The notes under the pieces: generated by a model | What the model was told of the DNA's origin: nothing | Seen by the model: the letters and a program-made list of their open reading frames with translations, nothing else | The model's database searches: none | Shown here: one piece after another, positions 63,930 through 64,000 of the stretch | How positions within the stretch are numbered: position 1 is the stretch's first letter | How the letters are laid out: every line of letters begins with the position of its first letter | Made by a program: the position numbers and the translations under genes | Assembly (NCBI RefSeq): GCF_028640845.1 | Contig: NC_080540.1 | Location: 233,203,794 to 233,267,793, forward strand | Direction of reading: 5' to 3' | Source of the DNA: Ahaetulla prasina | Lineage: Eukaryota; Chordata; Lepidosauria; Squamata; Colubridae | DNA length: 64,000 nucleotides

Positions 63930-64000
63930 CAGTGGTGGCTTTCAAATTTTTTTACTACCGGTTCTGTGGGTGTGACTTGGTGGGTGTGGCAGGGGAAGGA
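63930..64000. mobile_element. hAT-type MITE cut by the window edge
   Basis: Begins CAGTGGTGGCTTTCAAA and continues tactaccggttctgtgggtg, matching the 45834 copy. The right end is outside the window. Confidence 0.75.

Overview
The window is vertebrate nuclear DNA, most likely from a squamate reptile and probably a snake. It is AT-rich and intron-rich, and is packed with repeats I associate with squamates: tRNA-derived SINEs with ACCTTT tails, CR1- and L2-like LINEs, an R4/Dong-like LINE, Penelope-like fragments, hAT and Tigger-like MITEs, and a Ty3/gypsy element. The species is not determinable from sequence alone.

Two genes can be supported, tail to tail. On the + strand, five exons between 602 and 13244 encode about the last 150 residues of VPS13A, a bridge-like lipid-transfer protein. 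They are followed by a roughly 1.6 kb 3' UTR ending near 14.8 kb. On the - strand, seven exons from 63149 (ATG) to 21196 (stop) encode a complete 350-residue G-alpha subunit of the Gq class, called GNA14. Exons 2-6 (185, 155, 129, 130 and 154 nt) have the sizes I recall for the Gq family, every junction has GT/AG, and all reading phases match. The VPS13A-GNA14 tail-to-tail order matches the human arrangement as I recall it. Exon 1 lies in a CpG-rich block at about 62.9-63.7 kb.

Layout: 0-15 kb is the VPS13A 3' end; its last large intron holds Penelope-like fragments and an L2/CR1-like LINE. 15-21 kb is intergenic, with a 2.8 kb LINE inserted in a Tigger-like MITE and a 124-bp tandem duplication. 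21-45.7 kb is GNA14 exons 7 to 2, with introns carrying a solo LTR, several MITEs, a 1.9 kb GC-rich fold-back element, a SINE-mediated tandem duplication of 1149 bp, and an R4 LINE split by a second solo LTR. 45.7-63 kb is GNA14 intron 1, with a CR1 LINE, more MITEs and a Ty3/gypsy element with identical LTRs.

The two genes act in unrelated processes (contact-site lipid transfer and receptor signalling), and nothing suggests they function together. I see no wholly new gene system. The best leads are the SINE-mediated unequal crossover at 37-39.5 kb, the young but disrupted Ty3 element, the unusual residues of GNA14, and the composite GC-rich element at 27.7-29.6 kb.
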